Below are positions 24,810 through 33,516 of a stretch of DNA of 64,000 nt, piece by piece (position 1 is the stretch's first letter; each line of letters opens with the position of its first letter). Origin of the DNA: DATDFB01 sp036522835. GTDB taxonomy: Bacteria > Acidobacteriota > Thermoanaerobaculia > Gp7-AA8. The stretch is taken from positions 1 through 64,000 of the forward strand of contig DATDFB010000211.1 of the NCBI GenBank assembly GCA_036522835.1, given 5' to 3'. The notes under the pieces were generated by a model. That model was not told the DNA's origin. It ran no database searches and saw only the letters and a list, made by a program, of their open reading frames with translations. The position numbers and the translations under genes are program-made.

Positions 24810-27158
24810 CTAATGATGCGAATACGGCGACTGACTCGGCGCCACCTCCACCACCGTCATCATCCCGCGGTCCTCGTGGGCCAGGATGTGGCAGTGAATG
24901 ACGTAGAAGCCGGCGTAGTCGACGAACCGGCTGCGCATCTTGAACCAGCCGGGGATCACGATCGGCTTCCCCTGGTCATCGTTGATCGGCTTGCCGTCCT
25001 TCGTCACCGCTTGCAGCCCGCCCGGGATGGGGAAGACGTCCCACCAGATCGCATCCTTCGCCGCGAACTTCGGAGGCGTGCATGACTTCCACGTCTCCGG
25101 CTTCTTCGGATCGAGGAAACACTGCTCCGGGCTCGTCCGCGCCGCCTCGTCGGTGATGTACCGCTGCGTTTTTCCATCCGCGAGCTGTTCCATCGGCTCG
25201 AACGTCGCGATCACCTGGAAGGGGTTGATGTGAATGTGGAAGGGATGCTCGATCTGCGCGAAGTTGCGCACCGTCCACTCCTCCGTCGTATTCAGCCGCA
25301 CCAGCGCGCCGACGTCGCCGTCGAAGGACTTGCCGTCGATCTGGTGCACCGCCGCCGGCTTCCGCGGGGGGCCGACGCCGCCCTCGAATACCTGCGGAAT
25401 CGTGGAGAAGTCGATGGTCTTGGTCGCCTTCACCGAATCGGCCGGGATGTCGTTCAGAAAGTTGGGAAAATTCGGGTCCGCCGTCTTGAGGAAGTCCATC
25501 GGCGGCGACGGCTTCGTGCCCGCGATCTTCACCGTGAGCAGATTGATCGGATACGGGCTGTTGTTCGACGGCTCGACGGTGTTCCGGACGTGGAACGTGC
25601 ACGCGTTCGGGGCGGCGCACGAGTCCGGCGCCTTGACCAGGAGGTCGATGCGGTTGCCCGAGGCGAGCAGGAACGTCTGGTCGGCCGTCTTCTGGTAGTT
25701 GGCGTCCTTGAGCTGCACGCCGTCGCGCGCCAGGATGCGCCAGTGGAAGCCGGCCGGCGGCCCCTCGTCGAACAGCACGCCCGCGCGCGAGGCGCCGTTC
25801 ACGATGCGCCACATCTGCACTTCGCCCGGCGCCATGGTCACGACGGGATGGATCCGTCCGTTGATCGAGAAATCGTTGCCGCGGTCCTGCCCTTGGCCTT
25901 TCATCAGGTTCGGCGTCGTTCCGAGCTGATTGATGACCATGACCGGTTGCTTCCGCGTCCACTGGGGACCGTAGGCCTTGTACTGCTCGTTCAGGTAGTC
26001 GTCGTACGGCCCCTCGATGATGAACGCGCCGATCATGCCGTTGGAGACGTCGATGGTCGTCGAGCCGTGCTTGTGCGCGTGATACCAGTGCGTTCCCGGC
26101 GCCTGTCCCATCTGCAGCGGCAGCCGCGGCGGATCGCCGGCCAAAAGCGGGCTGAACGAGCCTCCCTGCGTCTCCGCGCCGCCGGCGCCGCCCGTGTGCG
26201 CGGCGTGCGCATCCGGCGCCGTCGCGGGCGCGGGCGTGGGCGCGTTGGGGAGGGACGGCAGCCGGAAGCAGTACGGATACGAGCCGATGTAGTACTGCGG
26301 CCAGGCGCCGTTCGCCAGCTCCTGCTCGTTCACCGGCCAGACCTTGTTGATCGTGCCCGGCTGGGAGTCGAACTGCATCAGCTTCTCCCGCTGCATGTCG
26401 GTCCACGACTTCGGCAGGTCGTTCCACTTGCGCGGCCAGGTGCGGTATTGGACCGTTCCGAGCTCCACCTCGCAGCGGCGGAAGAACTCGTCGAAGGGGG
26501 CCTTGACGTCGTCCGGCTTCACCGGCGCCCCCGCCAGGCGCCGTGATGAGAGCACTTCCAGGAAGACGTTGTCGCCGGTCGTATTCGGGTTCGTGTGCGT
26601 GCCGTGGAAGTGGATGTTCGCGGTGGTAGAGCCGTGGAAGCAGTTCGGATACGTGTCGGCGCCGGGATACCCGGCGCTCGAGTCGTCGCACTGCCTCTGG
26701 TCTCCGCGGTCGACCCCCTGGCCGCCGTCGCGCGAGAGGTTGAACTTGGCCGGATCGATGTTGTTCAGAAACGTCAGCTCGATGACGTCGCCGACGCGCG
26801 CGCGGAGCGTCGGGCCGGGCATCGGATCGCCGTAGCTTCCCTCCGGAATGGCGGCGTACGGCGGCTGCGCCTCAGGGCTGCGGAGCGCACGGATCCACTG
26901 CGGCCAGCAGGCGGAGAACGTCCCGGGCTGGCCCGGCTGCGCCGATTTGCCGTCGATCCTGATCGGATACCGCTCCGGGATCCGGTTCAACTCGCTGCTG
27001 ACGGTGACGGTCGCGCGCAGGCGCCCGCCGCTCGTGACGAGCTCGGGGATCTTCGGGAGATCCTGGTTGTCGGGCAGACACTTCACCTGGGTATTGGTCG
27101 GCTGCTGCTGCGCGTAGACGGAGACCGTGGCGAGAAGCGCGATCAAGATGCGTCTCAT
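24810..27158 (-). CDS. Secreted multicopper oxidase
   Basis: 782 residues from the ATG at 27158, preferred over the ATG two codons upstream because GAGGGA then sits six bases before it. A signal peptide (MRRILIALLATVSVYAQ) is present. All four copper motifs are visible: NIHFHGTHTNP (~182), WYHAHKHGS (~355), HPFHIHINPF (~638) and HCHILAHEDRGMM (~754), with Met as T1 axial ligand. Long inserts between domains make it larger than CueO/laccases (~500). A Gly/Ala/His-rich insert lies near residue 315. It is probably periplasmic or outer-surface and oxidises metals or phenolics. It is encoded 10 bases after a cupredoxin-like gene that may supply electrons or copper. Confidence 0.92.
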   Translation of the reverse strand: MRRILIALLATVSVYAQQQPTNTQVKCLPDNQDLPKIPELVTSGGRLRATVTVSSELNRIPERYPIRIDGKSAQPGQPGTFSACWPQWIRALRSPEAQPPYAAIPEGSYGDPMPGPTLRARVGDVIELTFLNNIDPAKFNLSRDGGQGVDRGDQRQCDDSSAGYPGADTYPNCFHGSTTANIHFHGTHTNPNTTGDNVFLEVLSSRRLAGAPVKPDDVKAPFDEFFRRCEVELGTVQYRTWPRKWNDLPKSWTDMQREKLMQFDSQPGTINKVWPVNEQELANGAWPQYYIGSYPYCFRLPSLPNAPTPAPATAPDAHAAHTGGAGGAETQGGSFSPLLAGDPPRLPLQMGQAPGTHWYHAHKHGSTTIDVSNGMIGAFIIEGPYDDYLNEQYKAYGPQWTRKQPVMVINQLGTTPNLMKGQGQDRGNDFSINGRIHPVVTMAPGEVQMWRIVNGASRAGVLFDEGPPAGFHWRILARDGVQLKDANYQKTADQTFLLASGNRIDLLVKAPDSCAAPNACTFHVRNTVEPSNNSPYPINLLTVKIAGTKPSPPMDFLKTADPNFPNFLNDIPADSVKATKTIDFSTIPQVFEGGVGPPRKPAAVHQIDGKSFDGDVGALVRLNTTEEWTVRNFAQIEHPFHIHINPFQVIATFEPMEQLADGKTQRYITDEAARTSPEQCFLDPKKPETWKSCTPPKFAAKDAIWWDVFPIPGGLQAVTKDGKPINDDQGKPIVIPGWFKMRSRFVDYAGFYVIHCHILAHEDRGMMTVVEVAPSQSPYSHH

Positions 27159-27168
27159 CGTCATTCCC

Positions 27169-27468
27169 TCACTCGTTCATGTTCTGCACGGCAGCGACGA
27201 AGATGCTCCCCACCTCGTCCGGATGCAGCGCACAGGCGTAGGGGATGGTCGTCCCCTCGGCCGGCTCGCAGACGTAGAGCGGCCGCGAGCCCTGGCCGGG
27301 CAGGATCCCCTCGGTCTCGAAACTCCCGTCGTCCATGCGGATCTGATGGGTGATGCCGGTGGCGTTCTCCCAACTCACGCCCGCGTACTGCGGAGCCGCG
27401 AGCGAACCGGGATCGAACGTCGAACCGCCGCCTTCCTTGGGCACAATACGGACAAGCAGGTCAGGCAT
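27169..27468 (-). CDS. Small cupredoxin-like protein
   Basis: 99 residues from the ATG at 27468, with GAAGGAGA just upstream. The beta-sandwich pattern includes VSWENATGITHQIRM and PYACALHPDEVG, giving His, Cys and His as likely type-1 copper ligands; the axial Met is not obvious. No signal peptide is seen, which is odd for a partner of an exported oxidase and may mean another export route or a cytosolic role. It is first in a two-gene operon with the multicopper oxidase. Confidence 0.7.
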   Translation of the reverse strand: MPDLLVRIVPKEGGGSTFDPGSLAAPQYAGVSWENATGITHQIRMDDGSFETEGILPGQGSRPLYVCEPAEGTTIPYACALHPDEVGSIFVAAVQNMNE

Positions 27469-27566
27469 GGCGCTCTCCTTCTCTGGATGCGGGGAGAGTA
27501 CTACGTTCCGTTCCCGGAGAGCGCGCGAGCGTAGAATCGCCGGCAAAGAAATGACGCGAGCGTGAA

Positions 27567-28130
27567 ATGCCGGAGCTGGACGGTTCTGCTCATTTCAATC
27601 TGTTCTTGCTCCGGAACTTTCTGGATCCGGACAGTTGCGCGCGTTTGAGGGCGGAGTTGGCTCTCGCTCCGATGACGCAAGCGCCCGTCTACGTCGAAGG
27701 CACCGAGGGAACGGTTCACGAGACGATTCGCAAAACGACGAGTCTTCACCCCGCGGACGAGACCATTGACCGGATTCGCGGACGGCTCCTGAGACAGAAA
27801 TCAGCGCTCGAGGGCCACTTCGGCACGAGTCTGACAGACTGCGAGCGCCCCCAGTTTTTGCGTTACGAAAAGGGCGACTTCTTCGTTCGTCACCAGGACG
27901 GCAATACCGATCAACTCGACTTCGATCACTTGCGGGTGCGGCGCGTCTCGATCGTCGTCTTTTTGAATGACTCATTCTCCGGCGGTTCGCTGAGCTTTTA
28001 CGATCCGCCGACGACGTTTGCGCTGATGGGGGAGACCGGGCTGCTGGTCGCGTTCAGGTCCGACACGCTTCACGAGGTCCTGCCGGTCACGAGCGGCGAG
28101 CGCTTCACGATCGTGAGTTGGTTCCGATAG
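27567..28130 (+). CDS. 2-oxoglutarate/Fe(II) dioxygenase, prolyl-4-hydroxylase-like
   Basis: 187 residues from the ATG at 27567. The fold is the P4Hc double-stranded beta-helix. The facial triad is H109-x-D111 (VRHQDGNTD) and H169 (SDTLHEVLP), and R179 (SGERFTIVSWF) is positioned to bind the 2OG carboxylate. The family hydroxylates prolyl or other residues in proteins. It lies 70 bases before a gene for a Pro-rich repeat protein, codirectional with it and with a radical SAM gene. Hydroxylation of that protein is therefore the obvious hypothesis (inference). Promoter: TAGAAT at 27534, no clear SD. Confidence 0.85.
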   Translation: MPELDGSAHFNLFLLRNFLDPDSCARLRAELALAPMTQAPVYVEGTEGTVHETIRKTTSLHPADETIDRIRGRLLRQKSALEGHFGTSLTDCERPQFLRYEKGDFFVRHQDGNTDQLDFDHLRVRRVSIVVFLNDSFSGGSLSFYDPPTTFALMGETGLLVAFRSDTLHEVLPVTSGERFTIVSWFR

Positions 28131-28200
28131 CCACCCGTTGACAGGACCCCCGCCGGGCATTACGTTACTACGCACAGCCATAACTGTTGGGAGAATCCTC

Positions 28201-28596
28201 ATGAAAGACAAGTCCAAGTCCGGGGTTCGACCCGAAATCGCGCCCGAAAAAGCGCCGCGCCCCATTCCGGAAGTTGCGCCGCAGAAACCGAAGCCGATTC
28301 CCGAGGTGGCGCCTCAGAAATACCCGATTCCCGAGGTGGCACCGCAGAAATATCCGACTCCCGAGGTGGCCCCTCAGAAATATCCGATCCCGGAGGTGGC
28401 CCCGCAGAAATATCCGATTCCCGAGGTGGCGCCGCACAAACGGCCGATCCCCGAGATTGCACCGGAAGTGCGGCCAATTCCGGAAGTCGCGCCGCAGCCG
28501 TACCGGCGGCCAATTCCCGAAATCGCGCCTGAAAAAGCGCCGCGTCCCATACCCGAGGTTGCGCCCGAGAGTCCGAAGAAGAAAAAGAAAAAGTAG
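28201..28596 (+). CDS. Pro-rich decapeptide-repeat protein, candidate modified-peptide substrate
   Basis: 131 residues from the ATG at 28201 (GGGAG eight bases upstream). A short leader (MKDKSKSGVR) is followed by eleven copies of PE(V/I)AP. In the central block these form exact decapeptides of the type PIPEVAPQKY (residues ~42-81). The outer copies vary with Arg/Lys linkers, and the last six residues are all Lys. The underlying DNA is a 30-bp tandem repeat (about 28231-28575). No signal peptide, TM or Cys is present. The protein is highly basic at the end and probably extended (PPII-like). It sits between a prolyl-hydroxylase-like gene and a RiPP-type radical SAM gene. It could be a multi-core RiPP precursor or simply a structural Pro-rich protein; the former is inference. 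Confidence 0.75.
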   Translation: MKDKSKSGVRPEIAPEKAPRPIPEVAPQKPKPIPEVAPQKYPIPEVAPQKYPTPEVAPQKYPIPEVAPQKYPIPEVAPHKRPIPEIAPEVRPIPEVAPQPYRRPIPEIAPEKAPRPIPEVAPESPKKKKKK

Positions 28597-28677
28597 TCAT
28601 CGAGATCGGTCGTAACCCGAACGTCGAGGACCGCACGGCGCGCGCTTGGCGCCGGCGGTCTTCGGCGCTTTCCAGAG

Positions 28678-30519
28678 ATGGCCACAGATTCGCTCAAGCC
28701 GGTTGCACTCGTCAGCATGCCGACGCTCTCGGCACGTTTCCCATCCTTTCAACTGGCCCTGCTCAAACCGACGTTGGAGCGCGAAGGCATCCCCGTTCAG
28801 ACTTTCTCGCTCTTCATGTACTTCGGAACGCAGGTCGGCTGGCGCATCAACGAAACGCTGTCCGACGTTTATCCGTGCATGCTGGGCGAGTGGATCTGGA
28901 CCAAGGCCGCCTTCGGCGACTTCACCGGGAACGACGGCTACTTCGAAACCTATCGGAGCAATCTCGAAGACATCTGTCACAAGGCCGGTTGTTCGTTCGA
29001 CGATCTGCGCCGTCTGCGCGAAACCGCCGCGCCCGCGTTCATTGACTTCTGCATGACCAGCGTCGACTGGAGCCGGTTCGGCGTCATCGGGTTCTCGGTC
29101 GTTTTTCAACAAACGCTGGCCAGCATTGCCCTGGCAAAGGCGCTCAAGCAGCGCTATCCGCACATCCCGATCATGATGGGCGGCGCCACGTTCGAAGACG
29201 ACATCGCCGACGAGATCATGAAGGGCTGTCCGGAAGTGGATTACGTGCATTGCGGCGACGCCGACGAGACGCTGGCCGTGGCCATTCGCCGTTTGTACGG
29301 CGGCCAATCGATGGCCGGCATGCCGGGCATGATGTGGCGCAACCGGGGTCAGGTGGCGTATGCCGGGCGGGCCCCCAACCTCGCCGACATGAACAGGACG
29401 CCGGTACCGGATTTCGACGAGTACTTCTACGCGCGCAAAGAGGGGGGCTACGACGACTACGATCAGGCCGAGGGAGTCTTGCTGCCGATCGAGACGGCGC
29501 GCGGCTGCTGGTGGGGCGTGAAGAACCACTGCACGTTTTGCGGCCTGAATCGCGCCGGAATGGAATTTCGCTCCAAGCGCGTGGAGAACGTCATCCAGCA
29601 GCTCGACGAGCTCTCGAGACGCTACGGCATCCTCGACTTCAACGCCATCGACAACATCATCGCCCCCGAGTACATCGACCAGTTGTTCCGCCAGCTCGGC
29701 GAGGCCAACACCGACATCCGCATTCACTACGAAGTGCGCCCCAGCCTTTCCCGCGCGCAACTGAAACAGATGCGAAAAGGGGGGCTGTTTTCGATTCAGC
29801 CGGGGGTGGAGAGTTTCTCCACGCACATTCTCAAGCTGATGCGAAAGCACACCACCGGCGTGCGCAACCTGGAGCTGATCAAGTGGTCCACCTACTACGG
29901 CATCAATAACCTGTACAACATCCTGCTCCGGTTTCCGGGCGAGACGGCGGAGGACTATCGCGCGCAGTGTGAGGTGATCTCGAAGATTCCTCACTTTCAG
30001 GCGCCCTGGGCGGTGGCCAAGGCCCGCGCCGACCGCGGCTCGCCGATGTATACCGAGCCCGAGACGCAGTCCGTGACCCGATTGGTTCCCTCTCCCTGTT
30101 ACGACTATCTGTTCCCGAAGGACCGGTTCGACCTGAATCGCGTTTCCTACTACTTCGAGCATGAGATGGGCGACACGCTGCAGGATCACGAGTACGGGGA
30201 GATTTTCGAGGCCGTGGATGCGTGGCAACACCGCTGGCGGCAACGTCCTCGGCCGTACCTCCGTTATCGAAAGGCTTGGGCGACGATTCTGATCGAGGAT
30301 GGACGCAACGGCTCGCCTCGCACGACGACCTATTCCGACGATTACGCGAATCTTTACGAATACTGCGCCGACGCGCGCGGCCGGATCGACATCGCCGCGA
30401 AGTTCGACGGCGCGGAATGGGTCGACGCCGCGCTGGAGGAGTTCGTCGAGAACGACCTGATGATCCATCTCGACAATCGCTATCTCAGTCTGGCGCTTCC
30501 CGAGAATCCCTACTTCTGA
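28678..30519 (+). CDS. B12-binding radical SAM enzyme, RiPP-maturation type
   Basis: 613 residues from the ATG at 28678. The N-terminal ~220 residues form a cobalamin-binding-like Rossmann domain (GFSVVFQQTLASIALAKAL, MMGGATFED) without the DxHxxG cobalt ligand. The radical SAM domain has C277-x7-C285-x2-C288 within TARGCWWGVKNHCTFCGLN. This distinctive motif is that of the family annotated as RiPP maturation radical SAM protein 1 / C-methyltransferase. LLRFPGETAEDY follows. The C-terminal ~120 residues are a separate small domain. The likely chemistry is C-methylation or another radical modification of a peptide, the neighbouring repeat protein being the candidate (inference). Twelve bases separate it from the next gene. 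Confidence 0.85.
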   Translation: MATDSLKPVALVSMPTLSARFPSFQLALLKPTLEREGIPVQTFSLFMYFGTQVGWRINETLSDVYPCMLGEWIWTKAAFGDFTGNDGYFETYRSNLEDICHKAGCSFDDLRRLRETAAPAFIDFCMTSVDWSRFGVIGFSVVFQQTLASIALAKALKQRYPHIPIMMGGATFEDDIADEIMKGCPEVDYVHCGDADETLAVAIRRLYGGQSMAGMPGMMWRNRGQVAYAGRAPNLADMNRTPVPDFDEYFYARKEGGYDDYDQAEGVLLPIETARGCWWGVKNHCTFCGLNRAGMEFRSKRVENVIQQLDELSRRYGILDFNAIDNIIAPEYIDQLFRQLGEANTDIRIHYEVRPSLSRAQLKQMRKGGLFSIQPGVESFSTHILKLMRKHTTGVRNLELIKWSTYYGINNLYNILLRFPGETAEDYRAQCEVISKIPHFQAPWAVAKARADRGSPMYTEPETQSVTRLVPSPCYDYLFPKDRFDLNRVSYYFEHEMGDTLQDHEYGEIFEAVDAWQHRWRQRPRPYLRYRKAWATILIEDGRNGSPRTTTYSDDYANLYEYCADARGRIDIAAKFDGAEWVDAALEEFVENDLMIHLDNRYLSLALPENPYF

Positions 30520-30531
30520 TCAAGCCCTTCA

Positions 30532-33516
30532 ATGCTGCGCGAAGCACTTTCCGCTACGCTCGAATCCCTTCCCGAGAGTTTTCAATCGGGACGCGCCGAG
30601 TTGCTCGATTTGCTGCTCCGGCGCGGCATTCTTCATCGCTCGGAGACGCAGCCGGTGCTCTCCCGCGACGGTACCTCCGCGCGTTGGATGCTCGACTCTC
30701 TTTCCGTCACGCTCTCGCCGAGAGGAGCGGAGCTGGCCGGGAAGTGCGTGTTGGAGCTCCTCAAGCGATTCGACGGCAAGCAGCTCGCGACGTACGGATT
30801 GACCGGCGTTCCCATTCTTCAGTCGTGCCTGCTTCAAGACGGCCGTTATCGCGGCCTGCTCGTTCGCAAGGAGCGAAAGCAGCACGGCTCCCGCAAGCTG
30901 ATCGAAGGCGAGATCGATCCCGCTGAGCCGGTGATCGTCATCGACGACTCCGTGAGCTCCGGGACCTGCATGACCGAGGCGACCGAGCGGCTCGAAGCCG
31001 CGGGCCTGCGCGTCGAAGGCGGGATTTGCCTGGTGCGCTTCGGCTGGCCCAACGGCTACGCGCTCATGCAGGAGCGCGGGTATCACATGGAAGCGGTCTA
31101 CGACATCTGGCCCGACTTCATCGCCCACATGGACGATGAAGAACAACCGCCGGCCAATCCCTCGAAATGGTTTCCCCCCTTTGAATGGCACGCCCAACAG
31201 GCGCCCGAGCGCCTTCATCCCGCGCAGCTCGCGCGGCTGGTCGTCGCGGAGTACCTGTCGTCAGGCAGGCTTTTGCGTCCGCCCGAACGCCTCGACAGGG
31301 ACTACGATTCAGCGGGTGGCGCGTGGGTGAGCATCCGCTCGCGCCAAGACATCCACCATCGTCATGCTCGCGGCGGGTTCTGGCACTTCCGCGGGGAAAC
31401 GCCGCGCTCGGCGGCGGACGACGTGGTCATGGCCTCGCTGAGCACGGCCGGAGGTCTGACGCCCGGCGAGGAAGGGCTGCGCCAAGTCGAGGAGAGCGCG
31501 TTTGCGGTGACCTTCTTCGGCGCTCTCGAGCGATGCAATCCGGGTCAGCTCGATAACGATCGTTACGGCATCGTGGTGCGGAGCCTGGAGCGCCGCGAGA
31601 TCATGGGCGGCGCCTTGCCGCGCATGCCGGGCATCGTCAACGAGTGGGCGCAGTTCCAACACGCGCGCATCAAGAATGCGAAGCTCATCTCGTTCGAGCC
31701 GTATGAGATTTTTCGTCATGACGTCGTAAAAGCGGTCGAGCCGGACGCGGATTGGCAACCGACCGGCGTTCCGGCCCCCGAACGACTGCCCTGGCACCAG
31801 GACAGAGCCATTTGCGGACCGATCGCCGAGCGCGCGCGCGACCTGGTGCTGAGCCGGCGATTGGACCTGCCCGAAACGACGGCGCCGCTGCCTGAGGACC
31901 TTCTTCCGAAGAATGTCGAGTCGTTGTACCTGACGATTTACATCGACGGCTGTCTGCGCGGCTGCATGGGCTTGGCGGTACGGAGCCTCGACGAGGACCT
32001 GAAGACGATCGTCGAGGCCGCGCTTCGCGATGACCGGTTTGCCGAGGCAGCGCCGTCCGGCGCGGACTCGATCGCGGTCACCGTTTCGCTGCTTTTCGAT
32101 CCACTCGATCTCGGATACTCGCCGCCGGAAGAAGTGGGAAATTATTATCGCCACGGCGATCAGGCCCTGATGGTCTATCAGGGCGAGCGAGTCGGGCTGC
32201 TGCTGCCGTTTGTCGCGGGCCTTTGGAACTTTGACAGCGCCAGCTTTGTCGAGGCAGTCATCGAAAAAGCCGGCCTCTCGGAGCCGCCGTACAACTGGTG
32301 CCGCTTCGACTGTGCCACGTGGTTTGCCGGGAGCGAGGGCGTTTGGCCGACGATCGGAGGATTCGCTCCGCCGCAGCAGAACCTGCCGCCGGTTCCCGTG
32401 CTGGTCGACGGCCATTGCAAATTGCATCTGCGTTATCTGCTCAAGCACCTGCGCGAAGACGGCACGTTCTTTTCCTCGTATCAACCCTTTCAGAACCGTT
32501 TATTCGAGGGCGCCGATCCGGCGAGACAAGCTCATGGCGCGTGGGTACTGGCCCGCGCTCACCGGGTTTTCGGAGGCGATGAGCTGAAGAATGCCGCCGG
32601 CAAAGCGATCGACTCTCTGCTCGCGGGCGCGCCGGACGACTCCGCCGCCGAGATCTCGTTCCTGCTGCTGGCGCTGAGCAATTTGGAAGACGGCGATCCG
32701 CGGCGCTCGTCGATGAAGGAGCTCGCCGCCGCGCTATGGCGGCGCGTCGAGCTTCCTCACGGCCGCATCGCCACTCACAAAGCCGCCGGCGACCCATCGC
32801 TCGAGGCGTATCAGGATTACTTCCCCGGCCAGGTGCTGCTCGCTCTCGCGGTGGCCGTCGACCAAAAGGCGTCGACGATCGACGACGAACGGCTGCGCCG
32901 CAGTTTTCAATACTACCGGCATCGCTTCCGCTACAAACGCCACTTCGGACAAGTCGCCTGGTTGTTACAGGCCTTCAGCAAGTGGTGGCGAGTGACCGGC
33001 GAGCCGCACTTCGCCGACATGACGTTCGAGATCGCGGACTGGCTCCTCGGGTACCAACAGGACAAGACCGGCGGCTTCATCAACGACCATCAACCCGGCA
33101 CGCCCGGCTACACGACCGCGGTCTATCTGGAAGGCATGGCCGCGGCATTGTCGATCGCCGAGGGCAGCCGCCGGGAGACGTACTTCGATTCCTGCGCGCG
33201 CGGCTTCCGCTTTCTCGATCAACTCATCATCCAGGAGCGCGATCGAGCGATTCTGCCCAACCCCGACTATGCGATCGGCGGCCTGCGGCAGGGACTGCAC
33301 TTCAGCGAGGTTCGCACGGACTTCGTCCAGCACTCTCTTTCGGCCATGCTCGAGTTCACGGAGAACGAGAGCGTTCGCAACGTCGTCGATGACTTCGCCG
33401 AAGTCGTTGATGACTTCCCACGACTCGTTGATGACTTCGCGGAAGTCAAAATGACTCCGCGGAAGTCGTTGATGACTTCCCAGGACTCGTTGATGACTTC
33501 GCAGAAGTCAAAATGA
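30532..33516 (+). CDS. PRTase - AMMECR1 - AMMECR1 - alpha/alpha-toroid fusion protein
   Basis: 994 residues. Domain 1 (about 1-205) is a type I phosphoribosyltransferase with PRPP loop VIVIDDSVSSGTCM at ~134-147. Domain 2 (~230-410) looks like a divergent AMMECR1 fold (GGAWVSIRSRQDI, DNDRYGIVVRSLERR). Domain 3 (~430-605) is a canonical AMMECR1 domain with LRGCMG near residue 474 and YQGERVGLLLPFVAG. Domain 4 (~620-955) is an alpha/alpha toroid (GTFFSSYQPF, KTGGFINDHQPGTPGYTTAVYLEGMAAAL). AMMECR1 is known to pair with radical SAM enzymes in the AmmeMemoRadiSam system, and here it is joined to a different radical SAM gene 12 bases away. The last ~45 residues are encoded by a 21-bp tandem repeat, so the C-terminus is not original. 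The joint function is unknown. Confidence 0.8.
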   Translation: MLREALSATLESLPESFQSGRAELLDLLLRRGILHRSETQPVLSRDGTSARWMLDSLSVTLSPRGAELAGKCVLELLKRFDGKQLATYGLTGVPILQSCLLQDGRYRGLLVRKERKQHGSRKLIEGEIDPAEPVIVIDDSVSSGTCMTEATERLEAAGLRVEGGICLVRFGWPNGYALMQERGYHMEAVYDIWPDFIAHMDDEEQPPANPSKWFPPFEWHAQQAPERLHPAQLARLVVAEYLSSGRLLRPPERLDRDYDSAGGAWVSIRSRQDIHHRHARGGFWHFRGETPRSAADDVVMASLSTAGGLTPGEEGLRQVEESAFAVTFFGALERCNPGQLDNDRYGIVVRSLERREIMGGALPRMPGIVNEWAQFQHARIKNAKLISFEPYEIFRHDVVKAVEPDADWQPTGVPAPERLPWHQDRAICGPIAERARDLVLSRRLDLPETTAPLPEDLLPKNVESLYLTIYIDGCLRGCMGLAVRSLDEDLKTIVEAALRDDRFAEAAPSGADSIAVTVSLLFDPLDLGYSPPEEVGNYYRHGDQALMVYQGERVGLLLPFVAGLWNFDSASFVEAVIEKAGLSEPPYNWCRFDCATWFAGSEGVWPTIGGFAPPQQNLPPVPVLVDGHCKLHLRYLLKHLREDGTFFSSYQPFQNRLFEGADPARQAHGAWVLARAHRVFGGDELKNAAGKAIDSLLAGAPDDSAAEISFLLLALSNLEDGDPRRSSMKELAAALWRRVELPHGRIATHKAAGDPSLEAYQDYFPGQVLLALAVAVDQKASTIDDERLRRSFQYYRHRFRYKRHFGQVAWLLQAFSKWWRVTGEPHFADMTFEIADWLLGYQQDKTGGFINDHQPGTPGYTTAVYLEGMAAALSIAEGSRRETYFDSCARGFRFLDQLIIQERDRAILPNPDYAIGGLRQGLHFSEVRTDFVQHSLSAMLEFTENESVRNVVDDFAEVVDDFPRLVDDFAEVKMTPRKSLMTSQDSLMTSQKSK

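Noticed and set aside
30532..31150. Orotate phosphoribosyltransferase (pyrE)
   Set aside because: The PRPP loop is present, but the domain is fused to AMMECR1 and toroid domains and lies with a radical SAM gene, so a pyrimidine role is unlikely.
32400..33350. LanC-like lanthionine cyclase for the toroid domain
   Set aside because: No zinc-binding Cys/Cys-His motif (CHG) is visible, and the substrate candidate has no Cys.
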